A stretch of 64,000 nt of DNA from Roseiflexus sp. RS-1. GTDB taxonomy: Bacteria > Chloroflexota > Chloroflexia > Chloroflexales > Roseiflexaceae. The translations under genes and the position numbers were made by a program. Below, piece after piece: positions 1 through 9,328 of this stretch. Within the stretch, counting starts at the first letter, position 1. Each line of letters begins with the position of its first letter. The stretch lies in NCBI RefSeq assembly GCF_000016665.1, contig NC_009523.1:1426001-1490000 (forward strand), in the 5' to 3' direction. The notes under the pieces are model-generated. The model saw only the letters and a list, made by a program, of their open reading frames with translations. It ran no database searches and was not told the origin of the DNA.

Positions 1-316
1 CGACAACCGGTTGACCGCGCCAGAGGACACGATCTTTTGCCAGAACAGCGCTGTGGCGTGAATTGACTGCCCGGTCGCGCGTTGGCAGGTCGTCGGCGGT
101 CAACACAGCGACGACGCCGGGAACAGCCTGAGCGGCGCTCCTATCAATAGCGACAATCCGGGCGTGGGCGTAGGGACTCAAGACCAGACACGCATGCAAC
201 ATGCCGGGGAGCGACAGATCACCCGCATACTTTGCATTGCCGGTGATCTTCTCCAACCCTTCGATCAAACGATGACCCTTGCCGAGATAGCGAAACGTCG
301 ATCCATTGTGCGACAC
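1..316 (-). CDS. Xanthine dehydrogenase/aldehyde oxidase family molybdopterin-binding subunit (N-terminus, partial)
   Basis: The reverse strand is open from a GTG at 316 to the window edge, about 105 residues. It contains GKGHRLIEGLEKITGNAKY, then SLPGMLHACLVLSPYAHARI, PGVVAVLTADDLP and a final LAKDRVLWRGQPVV. This order is typical of the N-terminal hammerhead (a/b) domain of the large molybdenum subunit of xanthine dehydrogenase-type hydroxylases. The GTG start is chosen because AGGA lies seven bases upstream and the frame contains no better ATG. The gene begins 14 bases after the gatC stop, so it probably belongs to the same transcript. The Moco-binding C-terminal part is outside the window, so the substrate cannot be inferred. 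Confidence 0.82.
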   Translation of the reverse strand, partial: MSHNGSTFRYLGKGHRLIEGLEKITGNAKYAGDLSLPGMLHACLVLSPYAHARIVAIDRSAAQAVPGVVAVLTADDLPTRDRAVNSRHSAVLAKDRVLWRGQPVV

Positions 317-330
317 AGGTTTCCTCGCTT

Positions 331-624
331 CTACTCTTCCTCAAAAATTGCACGGACACGGAACATGCCATCCTGCTGCTCAGGAGCGTTTGCCAGCGCC
401 TGTTCATGCGGCAGCGACGGGCGAATCTCATCCTCGCGCAGAACATTGACCAGATCGGTGACCTGCGCTGTGGGCGGCACTGCGCTGACATCGATCTGTT
501 GCAGCATTTGAAAATGGTCGAGAATGTTGGACAGTTGATCGCGCATCTTCTCCAGTTCGGCAGGAGAGAGACGCAGGCGCGCCAGTCGCGCCACGTGTTC
601 AACATCTTGCAGGGTGAGTGCCAT
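331..624 (-). CDS. gatC: Aspartyl/glutamyl-tRNA(Asn/Gln) amidotransferase subunit C
   Basis: This 97-residue protein has the normal GatC length and pattern: it opens with LTLQDVEHVARLARLRLS, followed by a helical segment with LSNILDHFQMLQQID and a C-terminal LREDE...P tail. GatC is the small subunit that stabilises GatA and GatB in GatCAB, which amidates misacylated Glu-tRNA(Gln) and Asp-tRNA(Asn). GatA and GatB are not in this window, so the subunits are encoded apart. The start follows a GGAGGAAAG ribosome-binding site. It sits between cdaR upstream and the molybdenum-subunit gene downstream, all on one strand with short gaps. Confidence 0.93.
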   Translation of the reverse strand: MALTLQDVEHVARLARLRLSPAELEKMRDQLSNILDHFQMLQQIDVSAVPPTAQVTDLVNVLREDEIRPSLPHEQALANAPEQQDGMFRVRAIFEEE

Positions 625-653
625 CGTTTTCTTTCCTCCTGTGATCTGGATGT

Positions 654-2009
654 CTATGGCGTTGTTGATGTGGGTGTCATAGTTGGCGTCGGTGCAGGTT
701 CCGCAGTGCCTGGCGTCGCCGTTGGTTGGGTATCGATGTCAGGGGTTGCCAGCGGTTCAGGTGTTGATGTAGGCGGCAGACGAAGTGTGACGAAAACGCG
801 CGGCGCCGGCGGAACCAGAGTCACTCCCTCCGGTAGCGAGAATGTTGGTTCGAGTTCATAGGTTCCGGGTCCCAACCCGCGAACATTGATCACGCCAAGC
901 AGTTGTGCGCTGGACAATGCTTCAAGTTGTGGCGATGATCCCGCCACGGTAACGGACACAATACCCGGGCTGAGCGATGCGAGCAAGCCATCACTGATGC
1001 CGATAACCTGCACCGATGCCGGTACAGTCACCTGAAACGGTCGGTTGATTGGCACGATTGTGACCGTCACAACCACCTCTGTCGGTTCGCCGAAGCGCAA
1101 CTGGGTGCCGCGCGGCAGTATGAGTCCTACCGTGCGGGTCAACGTTTGTGAAGCGCCGGTAATATCGACATCCGCAGTCACAACATTCTCTGCATCATCG
1201 AGCGGTCCTGAACTGCCGGTCAGCGTTACCAGCAGCGGTGAGACTGACACACCGGCAACGATAGAGCCGCTGGCTGGAACGCCGGTGACCGAGGGCACAA
1301 CTGGCACACGTTTGAGACCAACACTCGAAATGATCGGCACCAATACATCGACAGTCGCCGGGTCAACGGTCACGCCAGCGATTGGTTGACCGTTGGCATC
1401 GACCGGTTCGAGTGTTCGTGGTGAATTATAATTTGCCGTCAGGCGGTCGATATCGACACGCGCACGCACCATAGCCACTCGTTCGACGCGTCCTTGAGGT
1501 CCACGCACCGTAACGCTGGTGACGGGTTGTCCACGCGATGTGACCTGTGGTGTACGCGCCTCGAAACCGAATGGCACGATGCCGGTTGTTTCGACGGTCA
1601 GCGCCACCGTTCGGGTGATTTCCTGATCCAGACGAATGAGCAGATATTCGGGTTCAGCGCTTGCCCGCAGACGAAGTGAGCGCGTCGTCACCACATTGAC
1701 CGGCACATTATGCTCGCCTGGTCCGCGCCCGGTAAGATCCACAAAGGGACGCAGATCGCTGACGCGCACATTCCGTACCGTTTCATCATCCGCCAGAACG
1801 GTAATATCGACTTCGGGGCGCTGGATGCGTGGCAGACCTTCCTTGTCGATCACGACCAGCCCGGGCGCCAGACCTTCAATATCGACCGGCACATTATCAT
1901 AGGCAATCGACCGATCCGGATTCTGCGTGTAGGATACGAACACCCACAGCGTAAATGCCAGGATGAGCGCCAGCAGGAAACGTAAAGCCGGAGTGTTCAG
2001 AAAATCCAC
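654..2009 (-). CDS. cdaR: YbbR-domain membrane-anchored regulator of diadenylate cyclase (CdaR-like)
   Basis: The 451-residue protein has one N-terminal membrane helix (about residues 8-26, LRFLLALILAFTLWVFV) followed by SYTQNP, a typical YbbR entry. A long extracytoplasmic beta-rich region with several YbbR-like repeats follows, and residues from about 415 form a Pro/Thr/Ser-rich tail. In Firmicutes, CdaR is encoded next to CdaA and modulates c-di-AMP synthesis. Here it lies 21 bases downstream of cdaA, which supports the same partnership. The low-complexity tail looks like a wall-spanning or linker segment; that role is inference. Confidence 0.85.
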   Translation of the reverse strand: MDFLNTPALRFLLALILAFTLWVFVSYTQNPDRSIAYDNVPVDIEGLAPGLVVIDKEGLPRIQRPEVDITVLADDETVRNVRVSDLRPFVDLTGRGPGEHNVPVNVVTTRSLRLRASAEPEYLLIRLDQEITRTVALTVETTGIVPFGFEARTPQVTSRGQPVTSVTVRGPQGRVERVAMVRARVDIDRLTANYNSPRTLEPVDANGQPIAGVTVDPATVDVLVPIISSVGLKRVPVVPSVTGVPASGSIVAGVSVSPLLVTLTGSSGPLDDAENVVTADVDITGASQTLTRTVGLILPRGTQLRFGEPTEVVVTVTIVPINRPFQVTVPASVQVIGISDGLLASLSPGIVSVTVAGSSPQLEALSSAQLLGVINVRGLGPGTYELEPTFSLPEGVTLVPPAPRVFVTLRLPPTSTPEPLATPDIDTQPTATPGTAEPAPTPTMTPTSTTP

Positions 2010-2030
2010 GATGACGACCTTTCGAGCGCT

Positions 2031-2870
2031 CTAGTTTTTTAGCGCCTCATCGAGTTGCACCTTGAGCAAACCTGCCAGCATGTTTCGCAGGCGCGCTTCA
2101 TTCAGATAACTCACCATACGCCCGTCGTGCACCAGCGAAATCGCACCGGTTTCTTCAGAAACCACCACTGCAATCGCATCGGATTGTTCGGAGATGCCTT
2201 TCGCCGCACGATGGCGTGTGCCGAGACGCCGTGGTCCGACAATATCTTCACTGAGCGGCAGAACAACGTTCGCAGCCAGGATTCGATTGCCACGCACAAT
2301 GACTGCCATATCGTGCAGCGGCGCGTTGGGATAGAAGATATTGAGCAGGAGCGGCACCGCGAGTCGTGCATCGAGAATGACGCCGCGATCGGCATACTCC
2401 TGTAGTCCGGTCTCACGCTCGATCACCATCAACGCGCCGATGCCTTGCTGCGAGAGTTGCTGCGCGGCGCGCGAGATGCCGATCACCGTTTCGATCAACT
2501 CCGACCGGTTGGAGCGCGAGAACGGTCGTCCAAGCAAATCATTGGTGCGCCCCAGGCTTTCCAGTGCGCGACGCAACTCAGGCTGGAACAACACCGGAAT
2601 AGCCACAATCAATGCCGGTTGGATCGCATTCTCGATCAGCCAGCGGAGCGTCTCGAGCGGCAAGACCGAACTCAGCGCAATCGAAATCGCAAGCAGAATG
2701 CCAAAACCGCGCAGCAACTGCACGGCGCGCGTGCCGCGAATAACGCCGAGCAGCCAGTAAAAGATCAGTGCGACGATCGCAATATCAAGCAGTGCGCGCG
2801 GGTCAACGAAGGGATTGAGGCGATCGGCGAGGCGACTGATCCACTCCAGGATGCTACGAATGTCGGGCAT
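2031..2870 (-). CDS. cdaA: Membrane diadenylate cyclase (CdaA-type, c-di-AMP synthase)
   Basis: Membrane helices occupy roughly residues 25-45, 53-70 and 82-98, followed by a DAC domain. The GTRHRAAKGISE block (RHR at 219-221) and VVSEETGAISLVHDG match the DAC active-site region, so synthesis of c-di-AMP from two ATP is the expected reaction. The other signature, normally Asp-Gly-Ala, reads Asp187-Met188-Ala189 (LHDMAVIV); the codon is clearly ATG. The start at 2870 gives 279 residues, the usual CdaA length, and removes a 34-residue extension that does not look like protein. It is followed directly by cdaR. The Met for Gly change leaves some doubt about catalytic competence. Confidence 0.88.
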   Translation of the reverse strand: MPDIRSILEWISRLADRLNPFVDPRALLDIAIVALIFYWLLGVIRGTRAVQLLRGFGILLAISIALSSVLPLETLRWLIENAIQPALIVAIPVLFQPELRRALESLGRTNDLLGRPFSRSNRSELIETVIGISRAAQQLSQQGIGALMVIERETGLQEYADRGVILDARLAVPLLLNIFYPNAPLHDMAVIVRGNRILAANVVLPLSEDIVGPRRLGTRHRAAKGISEQSDAIAVVVSEETGAISLVHDGRMVSYLNEARLRNMLAGLLKVQLDEALKN

Positions 2871-3026
2871 AGCGTTCCATCGGTGCAAGGCAATGCCAGG
2901 AGTAGCCTGCGGTTGAGCATATGCTGCCGCTATCCCGGCGATATGGCGTGACGATGCCGCCTTGAGTCGCATATGCAGGGCAGTGCGTTTCCGGTGGTTT
3001 CGAGATCGTCACTGCGTTGCGCCCCA

Positions 3027-6000
3027 TCACCGTTTCTCTGCCTGTTGCTGTTCGAGCATGCGTCTGGCTGCTGCCTGCAATGCTTCGACACGCTCAATCT
3101 CCACGTCTGGCAGTTTTGCCAGGCGGTTGTAGATGCGAATAGCCTGTTCATACTCCTGCCGACGCATAAGGGCATCGCCCAACTGGAACAGATTGTCAGT
3201 ATCGTTCTGATCCAATCCGTAGATCTGGTGCATTTCGGCGATTGCATTATCCAGATCGCGGCGCTGGAGCAGAATACGGATAATCTGCTTCTTTTGCGCA
3301 ATAGCTTCGCGCGTCATGCCTGCCAGCGTATACATGAACGAAAGCCACTGGCGCGCTTCGATATCGTTGGGCGCGATATGCACGATTTTGTCGTACAATG
3401 CGCGCGCCTCGGCGTGTTTGCCGAGCGTCCAGTGAACTTCAGCCGCCTGTTGCAGGCTGGCGACGGCATCCTTGATCTGCCCCTCTTTGCGCTGTAAGTC
3501 GGCGACACGCACCAGCGCTTCGATGCCCTTATCCAGGTAACCGCGTCGGATATACATTTTCGCCAGGCGGTTGCCGATTGCAGTATTATTCGGCGCCAGG
3601 CGCAGCGCGCTTTCAAGAGCTTCGATAGCGCGATCCAGCATTTGACGCTGTTCATAGTGGCTTGCCAGTTCTTCGAGTTGCGCCAGCGCTTCGTTCAGGC
3701 GACCCTGACGGAAATAAATATCAGAGAGTTTCGTATAGATCGCCCGATCGTAGGGGAGGAACTGCTTGGCTTCCTGCAAGGCGCGTTCAGCGCCCGCCAG
3801 ATCGCCGACTGCAGCATACGCTTCCGCCATGCGACGCACAATTTCACCCTGGGAGAGTGGCGTCGAGAAGGGATAGCGGGCGCTATCGGGAGGCGGCGCT
3901 GCCGGTTCCAGTGCAAGGCAGCGCTGGAGTTGCTCCAGCGCCTCGCCAGCCTGACCCAGCGCGATGTGACTGTCTGCCAGCGCTTGATGAACAAGATGCA
4001 ACGTCAGGAATGGATCGCGCTCGTTCTGCAGCAGTTCGAGCGCCTGTTCGAACTCAAGGATTGCCGACTGATGCTGACCGGCGTTTTGCTGGATGATTCC
4101 GAGAATATAGTGGAGAACCGGTAGATCGGCGATCAGAAATGCAGCGCGATATTCCGCCTGCACGTCATTCAGGCGCTGCGGATGCTGTTTGATCTGTTCG
4201 AGCAGGGTTGCCAGCGATTGCCAGACGGCGACCGATTGTTCTCCCATGATCGCCAGCGTCAGGTTGATGCGCGCGATGTTGACCGGATTCTGCTGATCGA
4301 GTTCGAGGGCGCGGCGGAAGGCAACCAGCGCCGCCTCGGTGCGTTCGAGTTTCAGCAGCGCCTGGCCATACTGCGCGTGGAGATCGGCGCTGGCAGGCGA
4401 CCATTGCAGCGCGCGACGGTACTCTTCGAGCGCTTTATTGGTCTGCCCCATGCGGAAATAGGCGCCAGCCACCACAGAAAGTTGTTGAGCGGCTTCTTCG
4501 TTGCGTCCTTCGGCGCGTAATAATTCTGCCAGCCGCGAACGCGGCAGGATCGTATCGGGGGATAACTCGATCAGGCGATAGTAGACATCAATGGCACGTC
4601 GCGGTTCACCACGCGCCACATACGTGTCGATCAGCAACTGATACTTGATCAATGCCTCATCTCTGCGGCCATCACGTTCATAAATCTCGCCCAACCGCAG
4701 ATGGATCGGAAGGTAATCCGGGTTGAGCCGGATGACTTCCATGCAGGCATCGTTGGCTGCCAGCATCAGTCCCTGCTCGATGTATTTTTCGCTTGCCTGC
4801 ACATACCGCTCACACAGTTCGTCCAATCCGGTCGTATCGAGTGGAGTAACCGGCGCAGTCGGAGCGCGTTCAGGAGGTGGCAGCGCTTCGAGCGCCGCCA
4901 GCGGATCGATCGGTTCGACGGCAACAGGAGTGGTTTCGAATCGGGTCTCATCCTTCTTTTGTTCTTCGGGCGCGCGCAAGAAGTCGGTGATCGGTCGGAT
5001 CTTGCCCCATGTTTCGGGCATGGGGCTTTCGGGCGGCGGTTCGGGTTCTGGAGCGGGCGGTTGGAGTGAGAGTGCGCCGGTGCCAAGCGTGCGGAGCTTG
5101 GCGAACATGTTTCGTTCGGTCAGATCTTTGGCTTTCTGACGAAACTCATCGGCGCGCTCGCGCCCCCAGCGTTTGCTCTGGAGGAAATTTGCCAGCGTTG
5201 AGTAGAGAGTCGCCGCGCGTGCAATGTCGTTGAGTTGGATATAGATCTGCGCTGCGCTCTCGTACATCTGGATCATATCGTCGGCTTCGGCGCGCCCGAT
5301 CGACTCCAGCGGCAGGAGGCGAATGGTCTGTTCATACTCGTGCGCTGCTTCGGGAAGTTTCCCCAACTCCTGATACGCCTGACCGAGCATATAGTGCGCC
5401 GAGAGCGCGTACTCCTGATCACCGGCGGCGCTCTGCAGCAACTCGATAGCGCGCTGATAGTCGCCCCGTTCCTGGTACAGCAGTCCCAGGCTGTAAAAGA
5501 CATCACTCCGGTCGGCGCCCAGTTTCAGTGCGCGCTCATACTGTTCGATGGCGCCATCGATATCACCGGCCTCCTGCCGTTCGTGCGCCAGTGCAACGAT
5601 GCGTTCGACTGCGATCTGTGCGCTGCGCAGACCGCCGGTTCCGGCGATCGGGAGCGGGATTGCCTCGGTGGCAGCAGGCGTCGCTTCGATTGCTGATTGA
5701 AGTGTTGTCGCCAGGGCGTCATGAAGTGCAGCAATCAATTCTTTGGCTTCGCGGTTGTCCGGCTCATAGCGCAGCGCCGTTTCCGCCAGATCCACCGCCT
5801 GTTCGAGGCGCCCGTGCGCCTGCGCGCGTCGCGCCAGATCGAGGTATTGCGCTGCCGCTTCCGCCCGTGCACCCTGATCGGCGAGCAACTGTGCCAGGCG
5901 CGCCCGCTGATCATCGGCATCGGGTTGCAGGCGCAGCGCTTCACGCAACGCATCGATCGCACGCGCTGCCAGTTTTCGACTGATCTGGAGATCGGCGAGT

Positions 6001-6302
6001 TGCACATAGGCAGTGGTTGCCGCCTTTGGATCGCCGAGACGCTCATGGGTGCGCGCCAGGTATTCCAGATAGAACGGATTGCTGGCGTCGGCGCGGCGCA
6101 GTTCATCGAACATCTGGAGCGCCTGTACATATTTTGCTGTGTTGAAGAGCGCCACCGCAGCGGCTGAGCGTGCGTCGAGATCCTGGGGAAACTCCTGAAG
6201 CGCGCGAACCGCCTGTTTCAGCGCCTCGTCCCAGTTCATGAGCCGCGCAGCCTCGCGGCTTTGCTCCATAGCACGGTCGAACAATGCGCGATTGCCTGGC
6301 AT
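3027..6302 (-). CDS. Large tetratricopeptide-repeat (TPR) protein
   Basis: The protein is 1091 residues and almost entirely tandem TPR units (W/Y-L-G-A-Y-A-P spacing), for example YSLGLLYQERGDYQRAIELL and HYMLGQAYQELGKLPEAAHEY. The repeats form two blocks separated by a Pro/Glu-rich linker at about residues 410-480. There is no signal peptide or membrane helix, so it is probably a cytoplasmic scaffold or adaptor. The ATG is preceded by AGAGGT. It lies upstream of cdaA on the same strand with a gap of about 150 bases, so co-transcription is possible. The partner and process cannot be read from the sequence. Confidence 0.9.
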   Translation of the reverse strand: MPGNRALFDRAMEQSREAARLMNWDEALKQAVRALQEFPQDLDARSAAAVALFNTAKYVQALQMFDELRRADASNPFYLEYLARTHERLGDPKAATTAYVQLADLQISRKLAARAIDALREALRLQPDADDQRARLAQLLADQGARAEAAAQYLDLARRAQAHGRLEQAVDLAETALRYEPDNREAKELIAALHDALATTLQSAIEATPAATEAIPLPIAGTGGLRSAQIAVERIVALAHERQEAGDIDGAIEQYERALKLGADRSDVFYSLGLLYQERGDYQRAIELLQSAAGDQEYALSAHYMLGQAYQELGKLPEAAHEYEQTIRLLPLESIGRAEADDMIQMYESAAQIYIQLNDIARAATLYSTLANFLQSKRWGRERADEFRQKAKDLTERNMFAKLRTLGTGALSLQPPAPEPEPPPESPMPETWGKIRPITDFLRAPEEQKKDETRFETTPVAVEPIDPLAALEALPPPERAPTAPVTPLDTTGLDELCERYVQASEKYIEQGLMLAANDACMEVIRLNPDYLPIHLRLGEIYERDGRRDEALIKYQLLIDTYVARGEPRRAIDVYYRLIELSPDTILPRSRLAELLRAEGRNEEAAQQLSVVAGAYFRMGQTNKALEEYRRALQWSPASADLHAQYGQALLKLERTEAALVAFRRALELDQQNPVNIARINLTLAIMGEQSVAVWQSLATLLEQIKQHPQRLNDVQAEYRAAFLIADLPVLHYILGIIQQNAGQHQSAILEFEQALELLQNERDPFLTLHLVHQALADSHIALGQAGEALEQLQRCLALEPAAPPPDSARYPFSTPLSQGEIVRRMAEAYAAVGDLAGAERALQEAKQFLPYDRAIYTKLSDIYFRQGRLNEALAQLEELASHYEQRQMLDRAIEALESALRLAPNNTAIGNRLAKMYIRRGYLDKGIEALVRVADLQRKEGQIKDAVASLQQAAEVHWTLGKHAEARALYDKIVHIAPNDIEARQWLSFMYTLAGMTREAIAQKKQIIRILLQRRDLDNAIAEMHQIYGLDQNDTDNLFQLGDALMRRQEYEQAIRIYNRLAKLPDVEIERVEALQAAARRMLEQQQAEKR

Positions 6303-6455
6303 GAATGACCTCTGATGCGGCAGACTGGCGTGGATGCTCCTTCATCGGAGCATAATAACTCCGGCAGCGCGACGGATCGCGCAAAAAACCAGTGATAATG
6401 ATAGCACAAAACGGTCGTATCAGGGAACAGTTCCTATGATGGAGCGATGATAGCG

Positions 6456-7289
6456 CTATTTCACGCGACGTTGCGCCCCGGCGATTGGATAGCGTTGCGC
6501 GATTGGCAACCGACGGTAATCGGCAGCGTCGATAATGATGTGTTCTTCACACAGGGCGCGGTCAGACATGCGTGAAAAGATGCGCGGATCGATCTCTTCC
6601 GGTTTGCGATTGCTGGTAATGACGGTTGGCAGGGCAAAATTGTACCGGTGGTTGATGATCTGAAAGAGTTTTTCACGCGCCCAGGGAGTGGTATTTTCTG
6701 TGCCGAGATCGTCCAGGATGAGAACGTCCGCTTCGCGAATATCCTCAAACCGTTGATCGTACTCGATCTCGCTCGACGGACCGAACGTCGAGCGCAGATG
6801 GTCGAGCAGGTCGGGCACAACGGCAAAGAGGACGCGGTAGTGGTTCTGGAGCAGTTGATTGGCGATGGCAGCCGCGAGATGTGTTTTGCCGCAGCCATAG
6901 TTGCCGAACAGAATGAGCCATCCGCGTGGATGGCGGGCGTACTCCTGCGCGCGCAGATAGGCGCGGCGCACGCCGGGTACATTGGGGTTGAAGGTCTCGA
7001 ACGTCTTATCGAGGAACGCCGCCAGGTTGCTGATCTCCAGCAGACGCGCCGCGTCGCGCTGCTCCTGTTCCGCCAGTTTGCAGACGCACGGAAAGAGTCT
7101 GGCGAAATCGGGATGACCGTAAGGAACCGCTTTCTTGTAGAAACCGGCGCCGCCGCAGTGCGGACATTCCGCGCTACTGGAGGTCGGAGACGTCGCTGCC
7201 GCGGCGGAAGAGATCGCCGTAGGCGCCGCTGGTGTATTTTTCGACATCGATAGGTCGGTCGGCGCGATCCTGCGCATCGTTTCGTCCAT
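6456..7289 (-). CDS. DnaC/DnaI-like AAA+ ATPase, probable replicative helicase loader
   Basis: A Cys motif (CPHCGGAGFYKK ... FPCVC) near the N-terminus resembles the zinc ribbon of DnaI-type loaders. It precedes an AAA+ domain with Walker A GNYGCGKTHLAAAIA, Walker B VLILDDLGTE and sensor I TVITSNRKPEEID. Such proteins load DnaB at origins or in primosomes. The start at 7289 is preferred because GAGAGG lies about ten bases upstream; it overlaps the 3' end of the DnaD-domain gene by about 116 bases, implying translational coupling. A later ATG at 7247 is possible but has no clear ribosome-binding site. dnaB is the next gene but one upstream, which fits a replication-initiation module. Confidence 0.86.
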   Translation of the reverse strand: MDETMRRIAPTDLSMSKNTPAAPTAISSAAAATSPTSSSAECPHCGGAGFYKKAVPYGHPDFARLFPCVCKLAEQEQRDAARLLEISNLAAFLDKTFETFNPNVPGVRRAYLRAQEYARHPRGWLILFGNYGCGKTHLAAAIANQLLQNHYRVLFAVVPDLLDHLRSTFGPSSEIEYDQRFEDIREADVLILDDLGTENTTPWAREKLFQIINHRYNFALPTVITSNRKPEEIDPRIFSRMSDRALCEEHIIIDAADYRRLPIAQRYPIAGAQRRVK

Positions 7290-7893
7290 TGGCAGCCCAC
7301 CTCTCGAGTATCTTTTTGACATAACGCCACGAACGGACATTGGCACGCACCGCTTCCCGCAGTGCATCTTCGATCCAGTGCGCCGGGTAGCGCTCCTCCG
7401 CTTCGCGCAGGTCGTCGAGCAGCATGGGGGTCACCAGCCCGATATTCTGCTCGTACAGGGTTATCAGCGACGGGCGCTCGTCGGGCACGGATGGGTTGGG
7501 GGTGAGTACGGCGCCCGCCTGACCCACCTGTTCGACCCACGCACGGTTGGCAGCAGTGTTTACGACATACCAGCTGACGCTGCGCGCGCCATCGGGCAGG
7601 GCAACGTGGAGAAGGGTGGTGCGACGCACGGCGGCGTCAATCCCCTCAGCAAGTAATTCTTCCGGTGGACGTAAGCGTGTAATGGCGCGCAACCCGCGTC
7701 GCAAGACACGATCCGCCGCCAGGTCGTCCCAACTGATCCGCCGTGGTGCCGGTCCACGCTGGCGGCTCAGGCGATAGAACACGTGCAGCGTGACTTTGAG
7801 TTCGCTGGGAAGCGTGATCTGCGGCAGCACCTCGGTGAAGAACTCAACCGGCAGCCCGACCAGGGTGTCAGTTGTGAAACCGGTGAACGTCAT
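7174..7893 (-). CDS. DnaD-domain replication initiation/primosome protein
   Basis: The C-terminal portion YEQNIGLVTPMLLDDLREAE ... WIEDALREAVRANVRSWRYVKKILERW matches the DnaD/DnaB_2 helical domain, including the YxxxIxxxTP and W-x-Y-xxxIL landmarks. The N-terminal part (FFTEVLPQITLPSELKVTLHVFYRL) resembles the winged-helix half of DnaD-like proteins. The start at 7893 has AGGAG upstream; an earlier ATG at 7926 lacks one. The 3' end overlaps the helicase-loader gene. In Firmicutes, DnaD and DnaI cooperate to load the replicative helicase, and the arrangement here suggests an equivalent pair. A strong promoter lies directly upstream. Confidence 0.82.
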   Translation of the reverse strand: MTFTGFTTDTLVGLPVEFFTEVLPQITLPSELKVTLHVFYRLSRQRGPAPRRISWDDLAADRVLRRGLRAITRLRPPEELLAEGIDAAVRRTTLLHVALPDGARSVSWYVVNTAANRAWVEQVGQAGAVLTPNPSVPDERPSLITLYEQNIGLVTPMLLDDLREAEERYPAHWIEDALREAVRANVRSWRYVKKILERWAANGRNDAQDRADRPIDVEKYTSGAYGDLFRRGSDVSDLQ

Positions 7894-7937
7894 CCGCGCC
7901 TGCACTCCTGTATGCATAACATGCATGTTCTACAACG

Positions 7938-7966
7938 ATTATATATCGAGACGTTCATCATTCCAA
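7938..7966 (-). promoter_or_regulatory. Sigma-70-type promoter for the DnaD/helicase-loader pair
   Basis: On the minus strand TTGGAA (7966-7961) and a perfect TATAAT (7943-7938) are separated by 17 bases. The -10 box lies about 45 bases before the GTG/ATG region of the DnaD-domain gene, so it should start transcription of that gene independently of dnaB. Confidence 0.7.
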
Positions 7967-7993
7967 CAGGGATTGTCCCAAAAAGCAGGTGTA

Positions 7994-9328
7994 TCAGTAT
8001 CCCTCCGGTGTGCGATAGGTCAGATCCATAAACCGTGTCGTCGATGGATCGAAACGCATCGGCACCACGCCAACAGGACCGTTCCGATGTTTGGCGATGT
8101 GTATCTCGGCGATGCCTTTCTTATCAGTGTTCGGGTCGTACAACTCTTCACGATAGATGAACATCACAATGTCAGCATCCTGCTCGATCGACCCCGACTC
8201 GCGCAGGTCGCTCAACATTGGTACGTGGCTGGTGCGCCCTTCAACGGCGCGCGAGAGTTGCGAAAGTGCAATCACCGGCACATTCAACTCACGCGCCAGC
8301 GCCTTCAACCCGCGCGAAATCTCACTCACCTCCTGCACGCGATTCTCGGAGCGGCGTCCCTGCATCAGTTGCAGGTAGTCGATAATGATCAGGTCTACTC
8401 CGGCGCGCGCCTGGAGTCGTCGCGCGCGACTGCGCACGTCCATGATGCTCAACCCTGCGGTATCTTCGATATAGATCGGAGCGGCTGCCAGGCGTCCCAT
8501 CGCGCTGATGACGCGCTCCATTTCTTCCTCGCGCAACTGCCCCAGGCGCAGGCGATGCGTGTCGATCGAGGTTTCCATCGAGAGCAGACGCTGCACCAAC
8601 TGTTCGCGGCTCATTTCCAGGCTGAAGATGCCGACCGTTCCCTGGTACTGCGTGGCGACATTGTGGGCAATGCTCATCACCAGGCTGGTTTTGCCCACAC
8701 CGGGACGCGCTGCGAGAATGATCAGGTCGCTCCGCTGCAATCCGCCGGTCAGTTGATCAAGATCGCGGAAGCCGGTCGGCAACCCGACCACTTCGCCACG
8801 ATGCTCCTGGAGGTAGTTGATCTGCTCGTAGTACGCATCGATGACCTGACCGATGTGAATGAAATCCTGGTTGGTGCGGCGCTGGGAGACTTCGAACAGG
8901 GTCTGTTCGGCAAGATCGAGTGTTGTCTCGATATCCTGCTGCTCATCGTACCCCAGCGCAGCAATCTTGCCGCCAGCTGCGATCAGGCGACGGAGCAGAG
9001 CGGTGCGCTCGACGATCCGTGCATAGTATTCGACGTGGTACGACGTTGGGACGCTATCGACGAGTTCTGCCAGGTAGAGCACGCCGCCGACCGCTTCGAG
9101 CTGGTTGCGGCGACGGAGTTCCTCGGCGACGGTGCGGGTGTCGGGGGGAATGCGGGCGTTGTAGCATGCCAGCATTGCTTCGTAGATCTGAACATGCCGT
9201 TGCAGGTAGAAGTAATCCGCCTGCAGCCAGGGCGCAATGGCAATAATGGCATCGCGATTAAGCAGGATCGAGCCGAGCGTTGCCTTCTCAGCATCGATAC
9301 TATGTGGGAGATCGGGAAGTGTGGTCAT
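7994..9328 (-). CDS. dnaB: Replicative DNA helicase DnaB
   Basis: The protein starts PHSIDAEKATLGSILLNRDA, the usual DnaB N-terminal domain, and continues to a RecA-like domain with VGLPTGFRDLDQLTGGLQ, Walker A AARPGVGKTSLVMSIA, Walker B DLIIIDYLQLM and the VPVIALSQLSRAVE and SDLRESGSIEQDADIV motifs. Length is 444 residues from the ATG at 9328, which has GGGGA upstream; the frame stays open to 9406 but the extra residues do not look like DnaB. No intein is present. It unwinds the replication fork and is presumably loaded by the two genes just downstream. A strong inverted repeat lies in its 5' region. Confidence 0.96.
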   Translation of the reverse strand: MTTLPDLPHSIDAEKATLGSILLNRDAIIAIAPWLQADYFYLQRHVQIYEAMLACYNARIPPDTRTVAEELRRRNQLEAVGGVLYLAELVDSVPTSYHVEYYARIVERTALLRRLIAAGGKIAALGYDEQQDIETTLDLAEQTLFEVSQRRTNQDFIHIGQVIDAYYEQINYLQEHRGEVVGLPTGFRDLDQLTGGLQRSDLIILAARPGVGKTSLVMSIAHNVATQYQGTVGIFSLEMSREQLVQRLLSMETSIDTHRLRLGQLREEEMERVISAMGRLAAAPIYIEDTAGLSIMDVRSRARRLQARAGVDLIIIDYLQLMQGRRSENRVQEVSEISRGLKALARELNVPVIALSQLSRAVEGRTSHVPMLSDLRESGSIEQDADIVMFIYREELYDPNTDKKGIAEIHIAKHRNGPVGVVPMRFDPSTTRFMDLTYRTPEGY

